Positions 1-8,375 of a DNA stretch of 18,902 nt are shown piece after piece; position 1 is the first letter of the stretch, and each line of letters begins with the position of its first letter. The notes under the pieces are model-generated. The model saw only the letters and a program-made list of their open reading frames with translations, did no database searches and was not told where the DNA came from. The position numbers and the translations under genes are program-made. The stretch is taken from contig JAJAZI010000105.1 of the NCBI GenBank assembly GCA_026785785.1, positions 1 to 18,902 of the forward strand, given 5' to 3'. The stretch is from Microbacteriaceae bacterium. Lineage in GTDB: Bacteria; Actinomycetota; Actinomycetes; Actinomycetales; Microbacteriaceae.

Positions 1-187
1 GATCCGCAGTTGTTCGTGTTCGGCGGCGGGGTGTCGGGGGCCCGCGCCCCCCGTGTGGGCCCCCGGGGGCGGGGCCACACCCCCCCCCCCCCCCCCCCCC
101 CGGGGCCCCCCCCCCCCCCCCCGGGGGGCCCCCCCGGCGGCCCCCCCCCCCCCACACCCCGCCGCCGAACACGAACAACTGCGGATC
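1..187. repeat. terminal fold-back palindrome with G/C homopolymer core
   Basis: Bases 1-34 are the exact reverse complement of 154-187. Between them, from about 80 to 153, the sequence is almost only C and G, with C runs at 80-101, 106-122 and 141-153. The right arm belongs to the glucokinase coding frame, so the left arm is a second, inverted copy of coding sequence. An inverted copy at the very edge of a sequence, joined by a low-complexity GC stretch, is what a fold-back chimera or a mis-called hairpin gives. I regard it as an artefact rather than biology. The proline/glycine-rich open frames that cross it are meaningless. Confidence 0.85.
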
Positions 188-934
188 GAGCACCGCGCTC
201 AGCGAGGCGCAGGCCTGACCGAGCCAGTGGCCGAGTTCGCGCAAGGCGGCCAGTGCACCAGGATCGTTCTCACGGAGGAGGGTGCTGATGTCGTGACCGG
301 TCAGCGTTCCCCGCACATCGCGCACTCGCGAGAGCGCCTGCCCGATCCCCCCGACGTCGGCGATGGCATTCGCCATCCGGAGCAGGGCGCGCCCCGAGCC
401 GTACTGCTCGATGCATCCCCTCGCCCCGCAGCCGCAGGGCAGTCCGTCCGGGACGACCCGCATATGGCCGAGCTCCGCCCCGGCGCCGAAGCCTCCCCGG
501 AACAACTGGTCGCGCGTGACGATCGCCCCGCCGACACCCGTGCCGATCGTCAGCATCGTCATGTCGCTGACGAGGCGGCCCGCGCCGAAGCGGAACTCGG
601 CCCACCCCGCGGCGTTGGCGTCGTTGTCGATCGTGATGTCGAGGTCGAGTCGTTCGACGAGCCGGTCGCGCAGCGGCTCGCCCCGCCACGGGATGTTGGG
701 GGTGTAGTACACGGTCGACTGCGCGGCGTCGATAAACCCTGGCGCGGCAACACCCGCAGCGCCGATGTCCCGACCGGCGGCGAGAGATTCGATCATGGCG
801 ACGACGGCATCGACGATGGCATCCGAGTCCCCCGCCTCGGTTTCCACGCGCTCCTCCGCGATGATCTCACCGAGTTCGGTCACCACGGCGCCCGCGATCT
901 TCGTTCCGCCGATGTCAATCCCGATCGCGTCCAC
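155..934 (-). CDS. glk: ROK-family glucokinase, 3' end missing
   Basis: Cytoplasmic sugar kinase expected to phosphorylate glucose to glucose-6-phosphate with ATP. The minus-strand frame is open for 260 codons from a GTG at 934. That start is preceded by AGAGAGG at a good distance; an in-frame GTG at 943 would overlap that site. Near the N-terminus DIGGTKIAGAVV is the ROK phosphate-binding loop. DNDANAAGWAE carries the catalytic aspartate region, and LTIGTGVGGAIV is the second nucleotide-binding motif. The ROK zinc motif appears as ELGHMRV followed by CGCGARGCIEQY. The frame reaches LDPQLFVFGGG, which in ROK kinases lies roughly 50 residues before the end, then runs into the G/C-only artefact. 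The C-terminus is therefore missing from the assembly, not necessarily from the genome. It is divergent from fadD. A general ROK repressor is less likely because no N-terminal helix-turn-helix precedes the kinase fold. Confidence 0.9.
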
Positions 935-1038
935 GCGTGTCACCTCTCTTGAGCACTCCGGCTCGATTGCTGAACCTCCTCCACGACCGGGGAGCGCCCT
1001 CTAGAGTTTAGGGATGGGCATGCCACCCACCGAGGCAA

Positions 1039-1062
1039 CTACCGGAATATTGCATCCGGTAG
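1039..1062. promoter_or_regulatory. inverted-repeat operator candidate upstream of fadD
   Basis: CTACCGGA (1039-1046) and TCCGGTAG (1055-1062) are perfect 8-bp inverted arms around an 8-bp spacer. The right arm overlaps TAGACT (1060-1065), which fits the actinobacterial -10 pattern TANNNT. Transcription from it would start near 1072, leaving a leader of about 30 bases with a GAAGGAG ribosome site. A dimeric repressor bound here would block fadD. TetR-family regulators commonly control acyl-CoA ligase genes in Actinobacteria, but no regulator gene lies in this window, so the protein is unknown. No good -35 hexamer is visible. Confidence 0.5.
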
Positions 1063-1102
1063 ACTTATTGTCACTTGCCCCGTCGGTGCCGAAGGAGTTG
1101 CC

Positions 1103-2929
1103 GTGAAAGTTTATGACGTACCCGCACTAGTTCCAGCAGACCCGCAAGCCAACGCGACCGATCTGTTGGTGGACAGGGTTCGAGACACCCCTGACCTCCC
1201 GATTTTCGCGCTCCCCGCCCCCGGCGGCACCTGGAGCGATGTCACCGCGGTGGAGTTCCACCGGCAGGTTGTCGCCTTGGCAAAGGGGCTCGTTGCATCC
1301 GGTGTTCAGCCGGGCGACAAAATCGGCCTGATGTGCAAGACCCGCTACGAGTGGACGCTCATCGACTTCGCGACCTGGTTCGCCGGCGCGCTGCTCGTCC
1401 CCGTCTATGAGACGTCGGCCCCCAGCCAGCTGCTGTGGTACCTGAGCGACTCCGGCGCCACCGCCATGATCACCGAGACCCCGGATCACTTCGCCCGGTT
1501 CGACGAGATCCGGGCCGACCTCCCGCTCGTCTCTCGCGTCTGGCAGATCGACCTCGGCGACCTCGACAAGCTCGTCGCCAAGGGTGTTGATGTTCCCGAT
1601 GAGGAGATCGAGCGACGCCGGCAGATCGCCACGGGCTCGGATGCCGCGACGCTGATCTACACCTCCGGCACCACGGGGCGGCCGAAGGGCTGCATCCTCA
1701 CCCACTCGAACTTCGTCGAACTCTGCCGCAACGCGCAGAAGGCGGTGCCCGAGGTCGTGCACCCCGGTTCCACCACGCTGCTGTTCATCACCACCGCGCA
1801 CATCTTCGCCCGGTACATCTCGCTCCTCTGCGTTCACGGCGGGGTGAAGGTCGGCCACCAGCCCGACACCAAGCAGCTCCTCCCCTCGCTCGCCACCTTC
1901 AAGCCGACCTTCCTGCTCGCGGTACCCCGGGTGTTCGAGAAGGTCTACAACTCCTCTGAGCAGAAGGCGGAGGCCGGCGGCAAGGGCAAGATCTTCCGCG
2001 CCGCCGCCGATGTCGCCGTTGCGCATTCGAAGGCGTTGGATGCGGGGAGCGTGCCGCTCGGGCTCAAGGTCAAGTTCGCGCTCTTCGACCGGCTCGTTTA
2101 CTCGAAGATTCGGGCGGCGATGGGCGGCAACGTGAAGTACGCGGTGTCCGGATCCGCTCCCCTGGGCCTCCGCCTCGGGCACTTCTACCGCAGCCTCGGC
2201 ATCACGATCCTCGAGGGCTACGGCCTCACCGAGACCACGGCTCCTGTATCGATCAACCGGGTCGAGGGGTTCAAGATCGGCAAGGTCGGCCCGCCCCTTC
2301 CCGGCGTCTCCGTGCGCATCACCGACGAGCATGAGATCCAGGTCAAGGGCGTGAACATCTTCGCCGGCTACTGGAAGAACGACGAGGCGACCAAGGATGT
2401 CTTCGAGGATGGCTGGTTCAGGACCGGCGACATCGGCGAGATCGACGGGGACGGCTACCTGCAGATCACCGGGCGCAAGAAGGAGATCATCGTGACGGCG
2501 GGTGGCAAGAACGTCGCCCCCGCCGCGCTCGAGGACCCGATCCGGGCGAACCCGATCATCAGCCAGGTCATCGTCGTCGGCGAGCAGAAGCCGTTCATCG
2601 CCGCGCTCATCACCCTCGACGAGGAGATGCTCCCGGTCTGGCTGAAGAACAACGACGAGGACGGTAGCCAGGGAATCGCCGCGGCCGCGAAGAACCCGAA
2701 GGTGCTCGCCGAGATCCAGCGCGCCATCGACGCGGCGAACGCCAACGTCTCCCGCGCGGAGTCGATCCGCAAGTTCACGGTTCTCGAGCACGACCTGACC
2801 GAGGCGAGCGGCTACCTCACCCCGAAGCTCAGCATCAAGCGGGACCTCATCGTCAAGGACTACACGCCCGTGATCGAGGGCATGTACGCGGGACAGCCCG
2901 CAACAGAGGGAACCTCACTCGTCGGCTGA
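1103..2929 (+). CDS. fadD: long-chain fatty acid--CoA ligase (FadD15-like)
   Basis: Activates long-chain fatty acids to acyl-CoA through an acyl-adenylate, feeding beta-oxidation or lipid synthesis. The 608-residue product is of normal length. It has the ANL-family P-loop TLIYTSGTTGRPKG at about residues 183-196. The adenine-binding motif YGLTETTAPVS is at about 373, and GWFRTGDIGEID, with the ribose-binding aspartate, at about 437. The hinge and C-terminal motif GRKKEIIVTAGGKNVAP follows. The GTG start is supported by GAAGGAG a few bases upstream. There is no signal peptide; these enzymes work in the cytoplasm or at the inner membrane surface. The gene is monocistronic: glucokinase is divergent upstream and deformylase convergent downstream. 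The inverted repeat at 1039-1062 suggests repressor control. Chain-length preference cannot be read from the sequence. Confidence 0.92.
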   Translation: MKVYDVPALVPADPQANATDLLVDRVRDTPDLPIFALPAPGGTWSDVTAVEFHRQVVALAKGLVASGVQPGDKIGLMCKTRYEWTLIDFATWFAGALLVPVYETSAPSQLLWYLSDSGATAMITETPDHFARFDEIRADLPLVSRVWQIDLGDLDKLVAKGVDVPDEEIERRRQIATGSDAATLIYTSGTTGRPKGCILTHSNFVELCRNAQKAVPEVVHPGSTTLLFITTAHIFARYISLLCVHGGVKVGHQPDTKQLLPSLATFKPTFLLAVPRVFEKVYNSSEQKAEAGGKGKIFRAAADVAVAHSKALDAGSVPLGLKVKFALFDRLVYSKIRAAMGGNVKYAVSGSAPLGLRLGHFYRSLGITILEGYGLTETTAPVSINRVEGFKIGKVGPPLPGVSVRITDEHEIQVKGVNIFAGYWKNDEATKDVFEDGWFRTGDIGEIDGDGYLQITGRKKEIIVTAGGKNVAPAALEDPIRANPIISQVIVVGEQKPFIAALITLDEEMLPVWLKNNDEDGSQGIAAAAKNPKVLAEIQRAIDAANANVSRAESIRKFTVLEHDLTEASGYLTPKLSIKRDLIVKDYTPVIEGMYAGQPATEGTSLVG

Positions 2930-2942
2930 GCCCCCGCCAGAC

Positions 2943-2995
2943 CCGCGGGCCGGATCCGCGGGCCGGACCCGCGGGCCAGCTCGGATCCGCGGGCC
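2943..2995. repeat. short GC-rich repeats between convergent fadD and def
   Basis: CCGCGGGCC occurs four times, at 2943, 2956, 2969 and 2987. The first three have a 13-bp period and the fourth is 18 bp further on; each of the last three copies is preceded by GGAT or GGAC. The array fills most of the 75 bp between the fadD stop and the def stop. CCGCGGGCC contains the palindrome CCGCGG, so transcripts from either side could fold, but there is no T-run as in a classical terminator. It may serve as a bidirectional transcription end or be a slippage-generated microsatellite. Confidence 0.7.
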
Positions 2996-3004
2996 AGAGC
3001 CGGA

Positions 3005-3496
3005 CTAGAACCAGTCTGACTCGCGGATCTGGCGCATCGCGTCGCGCTTGGTCTCCTTGTCGAGCCCGTCGATGTAGAGCTTGCCGTCGAGGTGGTCCGC
3101 CTCATGCTGCAGCGCCTGCGCCATGAGCCCATCGCCGGACACCTCGATCGCGTTGCCGTCGAGGTCGATTCCCTCGACCCGTGCGAACGGGTAGCGCAGC
3201 CGCGGGAAGAAGAACCCCGGCACCGAGAGGCAGCCCTCCTCGACCAGTTCCGGCTCGCCGCGCAGCTCGACGACGACCGGGTTGATGATGTAGCCGACTT
3301 CGCCGTCGACGTTGTAGCTGAATGCCCGCAGGTTCACGCCGATCTGGCAGGCGGCGACACCGGCCCTTCCGGGCACCTTGACACTGTCGAGGAGATCGTC
3401 GATGAGCCCGCGCACCGAGGGGTGGCCCGGTGTGACCGGGTCGGACACGGTCTTGAGCACCGGATCGCCGAAGATCCGGATCTGTCGCTCCGTCAT
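3005..3496 (-). CDS. def: peptide deformylase
   Basis: Removes the N-formyl group from the initiator methionine of nascent proteins at the ribosome, using a bound metal (usually iron or zinc). The 163-residue product has the three deformylase motifs in order. Motif 1 is AGVAACQIG (usual form GxGxAAxQ), motif 2 is EGCLSVPG with the metal-binding cysteine, and motif 3 is QHEADHLDG with the HExxH metal ligands and catalytic glutamate. The start is an ATG only 8 bp after the stop of the MinD-like gene, with a weak ribosome site, so translation is probably coupled to that gene. Motif 1 has alanine and cysteine where many enzymes have glycine and proline. This is seen in secondary actinobacterial deformylases and need not mean loss of activity. 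Whether it is the only deformylase in the genome cannot be judged here. Confidence 0.93.
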   Translation of the reverse strand: MTERQIRIFGDPVLKTVSDPVTPGHPSVRGLIDDLLDSVKVPGRAGVAACQIGVNLRAFSYNVDGEVGYIINPVVVELRGEPELVEEGCLSVPGFFFPRLRYPFARVEGIDLDGNAIEVSGDGLMAQALQHEADHLDGKLYIDGLDKETKRDAMRQIRESDWF

Positions 3497-3504
3497 CGGC
3501 GCCG

Positions 3505-4812
3505 TCAGTCCGATCTGACCTGGGGAAGGCCGTCGACGACGAGCGCGGCGAGCTCCCTCGCGGCGCTCTTGGTGAGCGGCTTGAGTTCCTTGTAGTAGAC
3601 GACCGAGCCGGCCGCGAGCTGCGGGTCGTATGGAATCCGCACGATCTCGCGAACCCGTGAGCGGAAGTGCGCTTCGATCTCGTCGAGATTCACGAGGTTC
3701 GTGCCCGGGGTCGCCGTGTTGAGCGCGACGACGGCGTTGCGGACCAGGTCGCCGTACCCGTTCGCCTCGAGCCAGGTGAGGGTCTCGGACGCGAGCCTGG
3801 CCTCGTCGACGCTGCCGCCGGAGACGATGACCACGGCGTCGGCGCGCTGCAGCGTCGCGCGCATCACCGAGTGCACGATTCCGGTGCCGCAGTCGGTCAA
3901 CGCGATCGAGTAGAACCGGGCGCACAAGTCGGCGACGACGTTATAGTCGTCCTCGTCGAAGGCCTCGGACAACAGCGGGTCGGTGTCGGAGGCGAGGATG
4001 TCCAGCCGCGTCTCGTCTCGGGAGACCAGATGGGTGAAGTCGCTGAAGCTCGAGACGGAGGCCGCCTTGGTGACGACGTCGCGCACCGTCGACTGGGTCT
4101 GCTTGTTGACCCGTTCCGAGAGGGTCCCCCGGTCGGGGTTCGCGTCGATGGCGATGATGCGGTCCTCGCGAACGTCGGCCAGCGCCATCCCGAGCAGGGC
4201 CGTCACCGTCGTCTTGCCCACTCCCCCCTTGCGTGTGAGCACCGGCACGAACCGGGTTCCCCCGTTGAATTCCTTGTGGATGCGCGCGTCGATCCGCTTG
4301 CGATAGCTGACGGCAGCGGAGTCGCCGAGGTTGACGGTGCCGAAGGTGACGGTGTGCACGAACCACGGCCAGCGGCCCTCGGGCGGGATGCCTGCCTTGC
4401 GGTGCCCGCCGAGCAGCCTCTCCGCCGTGAGCATCGCGGCCGGCTCGGGGCCGTCGGCGGCACCGCGGCGCAGCTGTCCACGCCGGTTGTAGGTGCTGCC
4501 GCCGGGCTCGGCGGCCTCGATCGAGTCAACGATCGGCGGTGTGAACTGGACTGACGTCGTCGTCGACGTGAGCACGACCTCCCCCGGGTTCACTGCGACC
4601 TCGTCTATCGCGACCGCGATCTCGTCTTCCGGCATCGAGTGCATGGGCGCCGGAAGCGACACCTCAATCGTGAGGCTCTCGGGCACGCCGTCGGCGAGGT
4701 CCTCGCCGCGGTCGCCGAGTTCGCCGACGAGCTCGTCGTCCACGCGCTGCTCATTCTCCGGTGCGTCCTCGAAGCCGCGCCGCCCCTCGTCGTGCTCGGT
4801 TTTGTCAGTCAC
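3505..4812 (-). CDS. MinD/ParA-like ATPase with acidic disordered N-terminus
   Basis: A 435-residue P-loop ATPase of the MinD/ParA/Mrp class. The first 130 or so residues are acidic, low in complexity and probably disordered. Next comes a short conserved stretch with WPWFVHTVTFGTVNLGD and SYRKRIDARI. A similar tryptophan/glycine-rich lead-in precedes the ATPase domain of EspI-like proteins linked to type VII secretion. The deviant Walker A KGGVGKTT is at about residues 195-202, followed by IIAIDANPDRGTL (Walker A') and IALTDCGTGI (Walker B-like). The start is a GTG with AAAGG upstream; a nearby ATG is out of frame and stops at once. It lies 80 bp downstream of pyc and 8 bp upstream of def, so the three may form one transcript. 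No ESX gene lies nearby, so any secretion or positioning role is inference. No amphipathic membrane-targeting helix is obvious at the C-terminus. Confidence 0.75.
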   Translation of the reverse strand: MTDKTEHDEGRRGFEDAPENEQRVDDELVGELGDRGEDLADGVPESLTIEVSLPAPMHSMPEDEIAVAIDEVAVNPGEVVLTSTTTSVQFTPPIVDSIEAAEPGGSTYNRRGQLRRGAADGPEPAAMLTAERLLGGHRKAGIPPEGRWPWFVHTVTFGTVNLGDSAAVSYRKRIDARIHKEFNGGTRFVPVLTRKGGVGKTTVTALLGMALADVREDRIIAIDANPDRGTLSERVNKQTQSTVRDVVTKAASVSSFSDFTHLVSRDETRLDILASDTDPLLSEAFDEDDYNVVADLCARFYSIALTDCGTGIVHSVMRATLQRADAVVIVSGGSVDEARLASETLTWLEANGYGDLVRNAVVALNTATPGTNLVNLDEIEAHFRSRVREIVRIPYDPQLAAGSVVYYKELKPLTKSAARELAALVVDGLPQVRSD

Positions 4813-4892
4813 TACCCATCACCTTTCGAAAAAAACCGGACCCGTCAGTTTACCCGCAGCTCACGGGGCGAGGGACTCGCCGACCAGCGCGA

Positions 4893-7800
4893 TCAGGATG
4901 CCGTGATCTCGACCAGCAGGTCGCCGACGTCGACCTGCTGCGTCGGCGGGATGGCGAGCCTCGTGACGATGCCAGAGACGGTCGCCGTGATCGCGGCCTC
5001 CATCTTCATCGCCTCGATCGACGCGACGGGCTGCCCGGCCTCGACGACATCCCCCTCGGCGACCTGCAGCGTCACCACTCCCGAGAACGGGGCCGCGACA
5101 TTCCCGGGCTTGGCGGGGTCGGCCTTCTCGGCCGCCTTCGTCTCGACCCGGATGCCGCGATCGCGCACGAAGACCGGGCGGAGCTGGCCGTTGAGTGTCG
5201 TCATGACCGTGCGCATTCCCTTGTCGTCGGCGTCGCCGATGGCCTCGAGTCCCACGAACAGGCTCACTCCGCGGCTCATCTCGACAATGTGCTCCTGGCC
5301 CTGGCGGAGCCCGTACAGGTAGTCCGCGGTGTCGACCGATGACAGGTCGCCGTACTCCTCGCGGATCTGTTCGAAGGCTTTCGCCGGCGCGGGGAACAGC
5401 AAGCGGTTGAGGGTCGCGCGACGGCCGGTGCTGTCGCCGGCGAGCGTGTCGCGGTCCTCTGCGCTGATCTCGGCGATTCCGATCTTGACCGAGCGGCCCG
5501 CGAGCACCTTGCTCCGGAAGGGCTCCGGCCATCCGCCCGGCAGGTCGCCGAGCTCGCCGGCCATGAACCCGATCACCGAGTCGGGGATGTCGTACTTGTC
5601 GGGGTTCTGCTCGAAGTCATCCGGGTCGGCCCCCGCCGCCGCGAGAGCGAGCGCGAGGTCGCCGACGACCTTCGACGATGGGGTGACCTTCGGCGGGCGC
5701 CCGAGGATCCGGTTCGCGGCCGCGTAGAGGTCCTCGACCTTCTCGAACTGGTCGGCGAGCCCGAGCGCGATCGCCTGCTGGCGCAGGTTCGACAGCTGGC
5801 CGCCCGGGATTTCATGGCGGTAGACGCGACCCGTCGGTCCGGCGAGACCCGATTCGAACGGCTTGTAGACGTGGCGCACGGCCTCCCAGTAGGGCTCGAG
5901 GTCGGAGACGGCGTCGAGCGAGAGGCCCGTATCCCGCTCGGTGTGCGCGAGGGCCGCGACGAGGGCGGATGCCGACGGCTGGCTCGTCGTGCCCGCCATC
6001 GGCGCACTTGCGACGTCCACGGCATCCGCCCCGGCACGGCTGGCCGCCAGGAGTGTGGCTAACTGGCCGCCCGCGGTGTCGTGGGTGTGCACATGCACCG
6101 GAAGGTCGAACCGTGCACGCAGAGCCGTGACGAGCTTCTCAGCGGCTCCCGCGCGCAGCAGTCCGGCCATGTCCTTGATCGCGATGATGTGGGCCCCGGC
6201 CTCGACGATTTGTTCGGCGAGGGCGAGGTAGTAGTCCAGGGTGTAGAGCTTCTCGGCGGGGTCGAGCAGGTCGCCCGTGTAGCAGAGCCCGACCTCGGCG
6301 ACCGCGTGCCCGGTTTCGAGCACCGACTCGATCGCCGGCCGCATCTGCGACACGTCGTTGAGTGCGTCGAAGATGCGGAAGATGTCGACTCCGGTCGACA
6401 CCGCCTCCCGTACGAACGCGTCGGTCACCTCGGTGGGGTACGGGGTGTAGCCCACCGTATTGCGTCCGCGGAGCAGCATCTGGATGGCGATGTTCGGCAG
6501 GGCCTCGCGCATCGACCCGAGGCGCTCCCAGGGGTCCTCGCCGAGAAAGCGGAGCGCGACGTCGTAGGTCGCGCCTCCCCACCCCTCGATCGAGAGCAGC
6601 CCGGGGGTGAGTCGGGCGACATGCGGGATGACCGCGATGAGGTCGCGCGTGCGCACCCTCGTCGCAAGCAGGGACTGGTGCGCGTCGCGGAAGGTCGTGT
6701 CGGTCACTGCGAGCGCAGTCTGGGCGCGCAGCGCGGCGGCGAAGCCGGTCGGGCCGAGCTCGAGCAGCCGCTGCCTGGAGCCGGCGGGAGGCGCGACCGT
6801 GAGGTCGACCGTCGGCAGCTTGAGAGCGGGGTTGATCGTGCCGGCGCCGGCGCCATACGGCTGGTTGACGGTGACGTCGGCGAGCCAGCTGAGGATCTTG
6901 GTTCCGCGGTCTTTCGACTGGTTCGAGTTGACCAGGCCGGGTCGCTCGTCGATGAACGAGGTGCTGAGGTCGCCGGCGTTGAAGTCCGGGTCGTCGAGCA
7001 CCGCCTGCAGGAACGGGATGTTTGTGGCGACGCCGCGGATGCGGAATTCGGCGAGCCCGCGTCGGGCCCGCGCGATCGCCGCAGGGAAGTCGCGGCCGCG
7101 GCAGGTCATCTTGACAAGCATCGAGTCGAAGTGCGGGCTGATCTGCGTGCCCGGGTTGATGGTTCCGCCGTCAAGCCGGATGCCGCCGCCGCCGGGCGAG
7201 CGGTAGGTGGTGAGCTTGCCGGTGTCGGGGCGGAATCCGGCTGCGGGGTCCTCGGTCGTGATCCGGCACTGGAGTGCCGCGCCGTGCAGGCGTAGGTTTT
7301 CCTGGTTCAGACCGAGTTCGCGCAGCGACTGGCCGTAGGCGATGCGCATCTGGGTCTGCACGAGGTCGACGTCGGTGACTTCCTCGGTCACGGTGTGCTC
7401 GACCTGGATGCGCGGGTTCATCTCGATGAACACGTGCTGTCCCTTGCGCTCGCCCGCCGTGTCGAGCAGGAACTCCACGGTGCCGGCGTTGACGTAGCCG
7501 ATCGACTTGGCGAACGCGATCGCGTCGCGGAACATTGCCTGGCGGGTGTCCTCGTCGAGGTTCGGCGCCGGGGCGATCTCGACGACCTTCTGGTGGCGCC
7601 GCTGCACCGAGCAGTCCCGCTCGAACAGGTGCACCGTGTCGCCGGTCGAGTCGGCGAGGATCTGCACCTCGATGTGCCGTGGCCGCACAACGGCCTGCTC
7701 GAGGAACATCGTCGGGTCACCGAAGGCGCTATCGGCCTCGCGCATCGCCTCGACCAGTGCCGCCCTCAGGTCGGCCTTCGTCTCGACCCGCCGCATCCCG

Positions 7801-8297
7801 CGCCCGCCGCCGCCGGCGACGGCCTTGGCGAAGATCGGGAAGCCGATCGCGTCGGCGCCGGCGAGGAGCTCGTCGAGGTCGCGCGACGCGGGAGTTGACG
7901 CGAGAACCGGAACACCCGCGGCGATCGCGTGTTCCTTCGCGGTGACCTTGTTGCCGGCCATCTCGAGCACCTTCTGGCCCGGCCCGATGAACGTGATGCC
8001 GGCGGCCGCAGCAGCCTCGGCGAGCTCAGGGTTCTCCGAAAGGAAGCCATAGCCGGGGTAAATGGCGTCGGCGCCGCACTCGACCGCCACACGCACGATC
8101 TCCGCGACGTCGAGGTAGGCGCGCACCGGGTGGCCTCGTTCGCCGATCTGGTACGCCTCGTCGGCCTTGAGTCGATGAAGGGAGTTTCGATCCTCGTACG
8201 GGAAGACGGCCACCGTCGCAGCACCCAGTTCGTAGGCCGCACGGAAGGCGCGAATGGCGATTTCGCCGCGATTCGCTACCAGGATCTTGGTGAACAT
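4893..8297 (-). CDS. pyc: pyruvate carboxylase, single-chain
   Basis: Biotin enzyme that carboxylates pyruvate to oxaloacetate with ATP and bicarbonate, refilling the TCA cycle. From the ATG at 8297 the product is 1134 residues, full length for this family. AAGGGG lies five bases upstream; an in-frame start at 8330 adds 11 residues but has less support. Biotin carboxylase comes first: KILVANRGEIAIRAFRAA, the glycine-rich AGGGGRGMR loop, and EMNPRIQVEHTVTEE with catalytic residues. The carboxyltransferase barrel follows with DTTFRDAHQSL, RIFDALNDV, IKDMAGLL and VHTHDTAGG (metal ligands). The C-terminal biotinyl domain has EAMKME, where the lysine carries biotin. Two-subunit acetyl-CoA-type carboxylases are excluded because all three modules are fused and the transferase is of the pyruvate/oxaloacetate type. 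It is divergent from parA. Confidence 0.96.
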   Translation of the reverse strand: MFTKILVANRGEIAIRAFRAAYELGAATVAVFPYEDRNSLHRLKADEAYQIGERGHPVRAYLDVAEIVRVAVECGADAIYPGYGFLSENPELAEAAAAAGITFIGPGQKVLEMAGNKVTAKEHAIAAGVPVLASTPASRDLDELLAGADAIGFPIFAKAVAGGGGRGMRRVETKADLRAALVEAMREADSAFGDPTMFLEQAVVRPRHIEVQILADSTGDTVHLFERDCSVQRRHQKVVEIAPAPNLDEDTRQAMFRDAIAFAKSIGYVNAGTVEFLLDTAGERKGQHVFIEMNPRIQVEHTVTEEVTDVDLVQTQMRIAYGQSLRELGLNQENLRLHGAALQCRITTEDPAAGFRPDTGKLTTYRSPGGGGIRLDGGTINPGTQISPHFDSMLVKMTCRGRDFPAAIARARRGLAEFRIRGVATNIPFLQAVLDDPDFNAGDLSTSFIDERPGLVNSNQSKDRGTKILSWLADVTVNQPYGAGAGTINPALKLPTVDLTVAPPAGSRQRLLELGPTGFAAALRAQTALAVTDTTFRDAHQSLLATRVRTRDLIAVIPHVARLTPGLLSIEGWGGATYDVALRFLGEDPWERLGSMREALPNIAIQMLLRGRNTVGYTPYPTEVTDAFVREAVSTGVDIFRIFDALNDVSQMRPAIESVLETGHAVAEVGLCYTGDLLDPAEKLYTLDYYLALAEQIVEAGAHIIAIKDMAGLLRAGAAEKLVTALRARFDLPVHVHTHDTAGGQLATLLAASRAGADAVDVASAPMAGTTSQPSASALVAALAHTERDTGLSLDAVSDLEPYWEAVRHVYKPFESGLAGPTGRVYRHEIPGGQLSNLRQQAIALGLADQFEKVEDLYAAANRILGRPPKVTPSSKVVGDLALALAAAGADPDDFEQNPDKYDIPDSVIGFMAGELGDLPGGWPEPFRSKVLAGRSVKIGIAEISAEDRDTLAGDSTGRRATLNRLLFPAPAKAFEQIREEYGDLSSVDTADYLYGLRQGQEHIVEMSRGVSLFVGLEAIGDADDKGMRTVMTTLNGQLRPVFVRDRGIRVETKAAEKADPAKPGNVAAPFSGVVTLQVAEGDVVEAGQPVASIEAMKMEAAITATVSGIVTRLAIPPTQQVDVGDLLVEITAS

Positions 8298-8361
8298 GAA
8301 GCCCCTTACAGATTCGTCAGCATCGGTCATCGACGTTTAGGTGCTTTCAGACTAGTGAAGG

Positions 8362-8375
8362 TATCGTTTCGTCTT
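8362..8375 (+). promoter_or_regulatory. possible leaderless promoter of parA-like gene
   Basis: TATCGT (8362-8367) fits TANNNT and ends eight bases before the GTG start at 8376. A transcript begun the usual 6-8 bases downstream would start at or next to the GTG. No ribosome-binding site stands at the right distance from that GTG: GAAGG is about 14 bases away. Leaderless mRNAs are common in Actinobacteria. There is no clear -35 hexamer, so this is tentative. Confidence 0.3.

Noticed and set aside
10..952. Plus-strand proline/glycine-rich open frames over the left end
   Set aside because: They cross the fold-back G/C tract and then run antisense to the clear ROK kinase frame.
1127..2791. A 554-codon open frame antisense to fadD
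   Set aside because: High-GC coding DNA often leaves the opposite strand open. The product is Asp/Glu/Arg-rich with no domain, while the plus strand has all acyl-CoA ligase motifs.
8205..8375. parS or ParB partner for the ParA
   Set aside because: No 16-bp parS-like palindrome (TGTTTCACGTGAAACA type) and no ParB-like frame occur near it.
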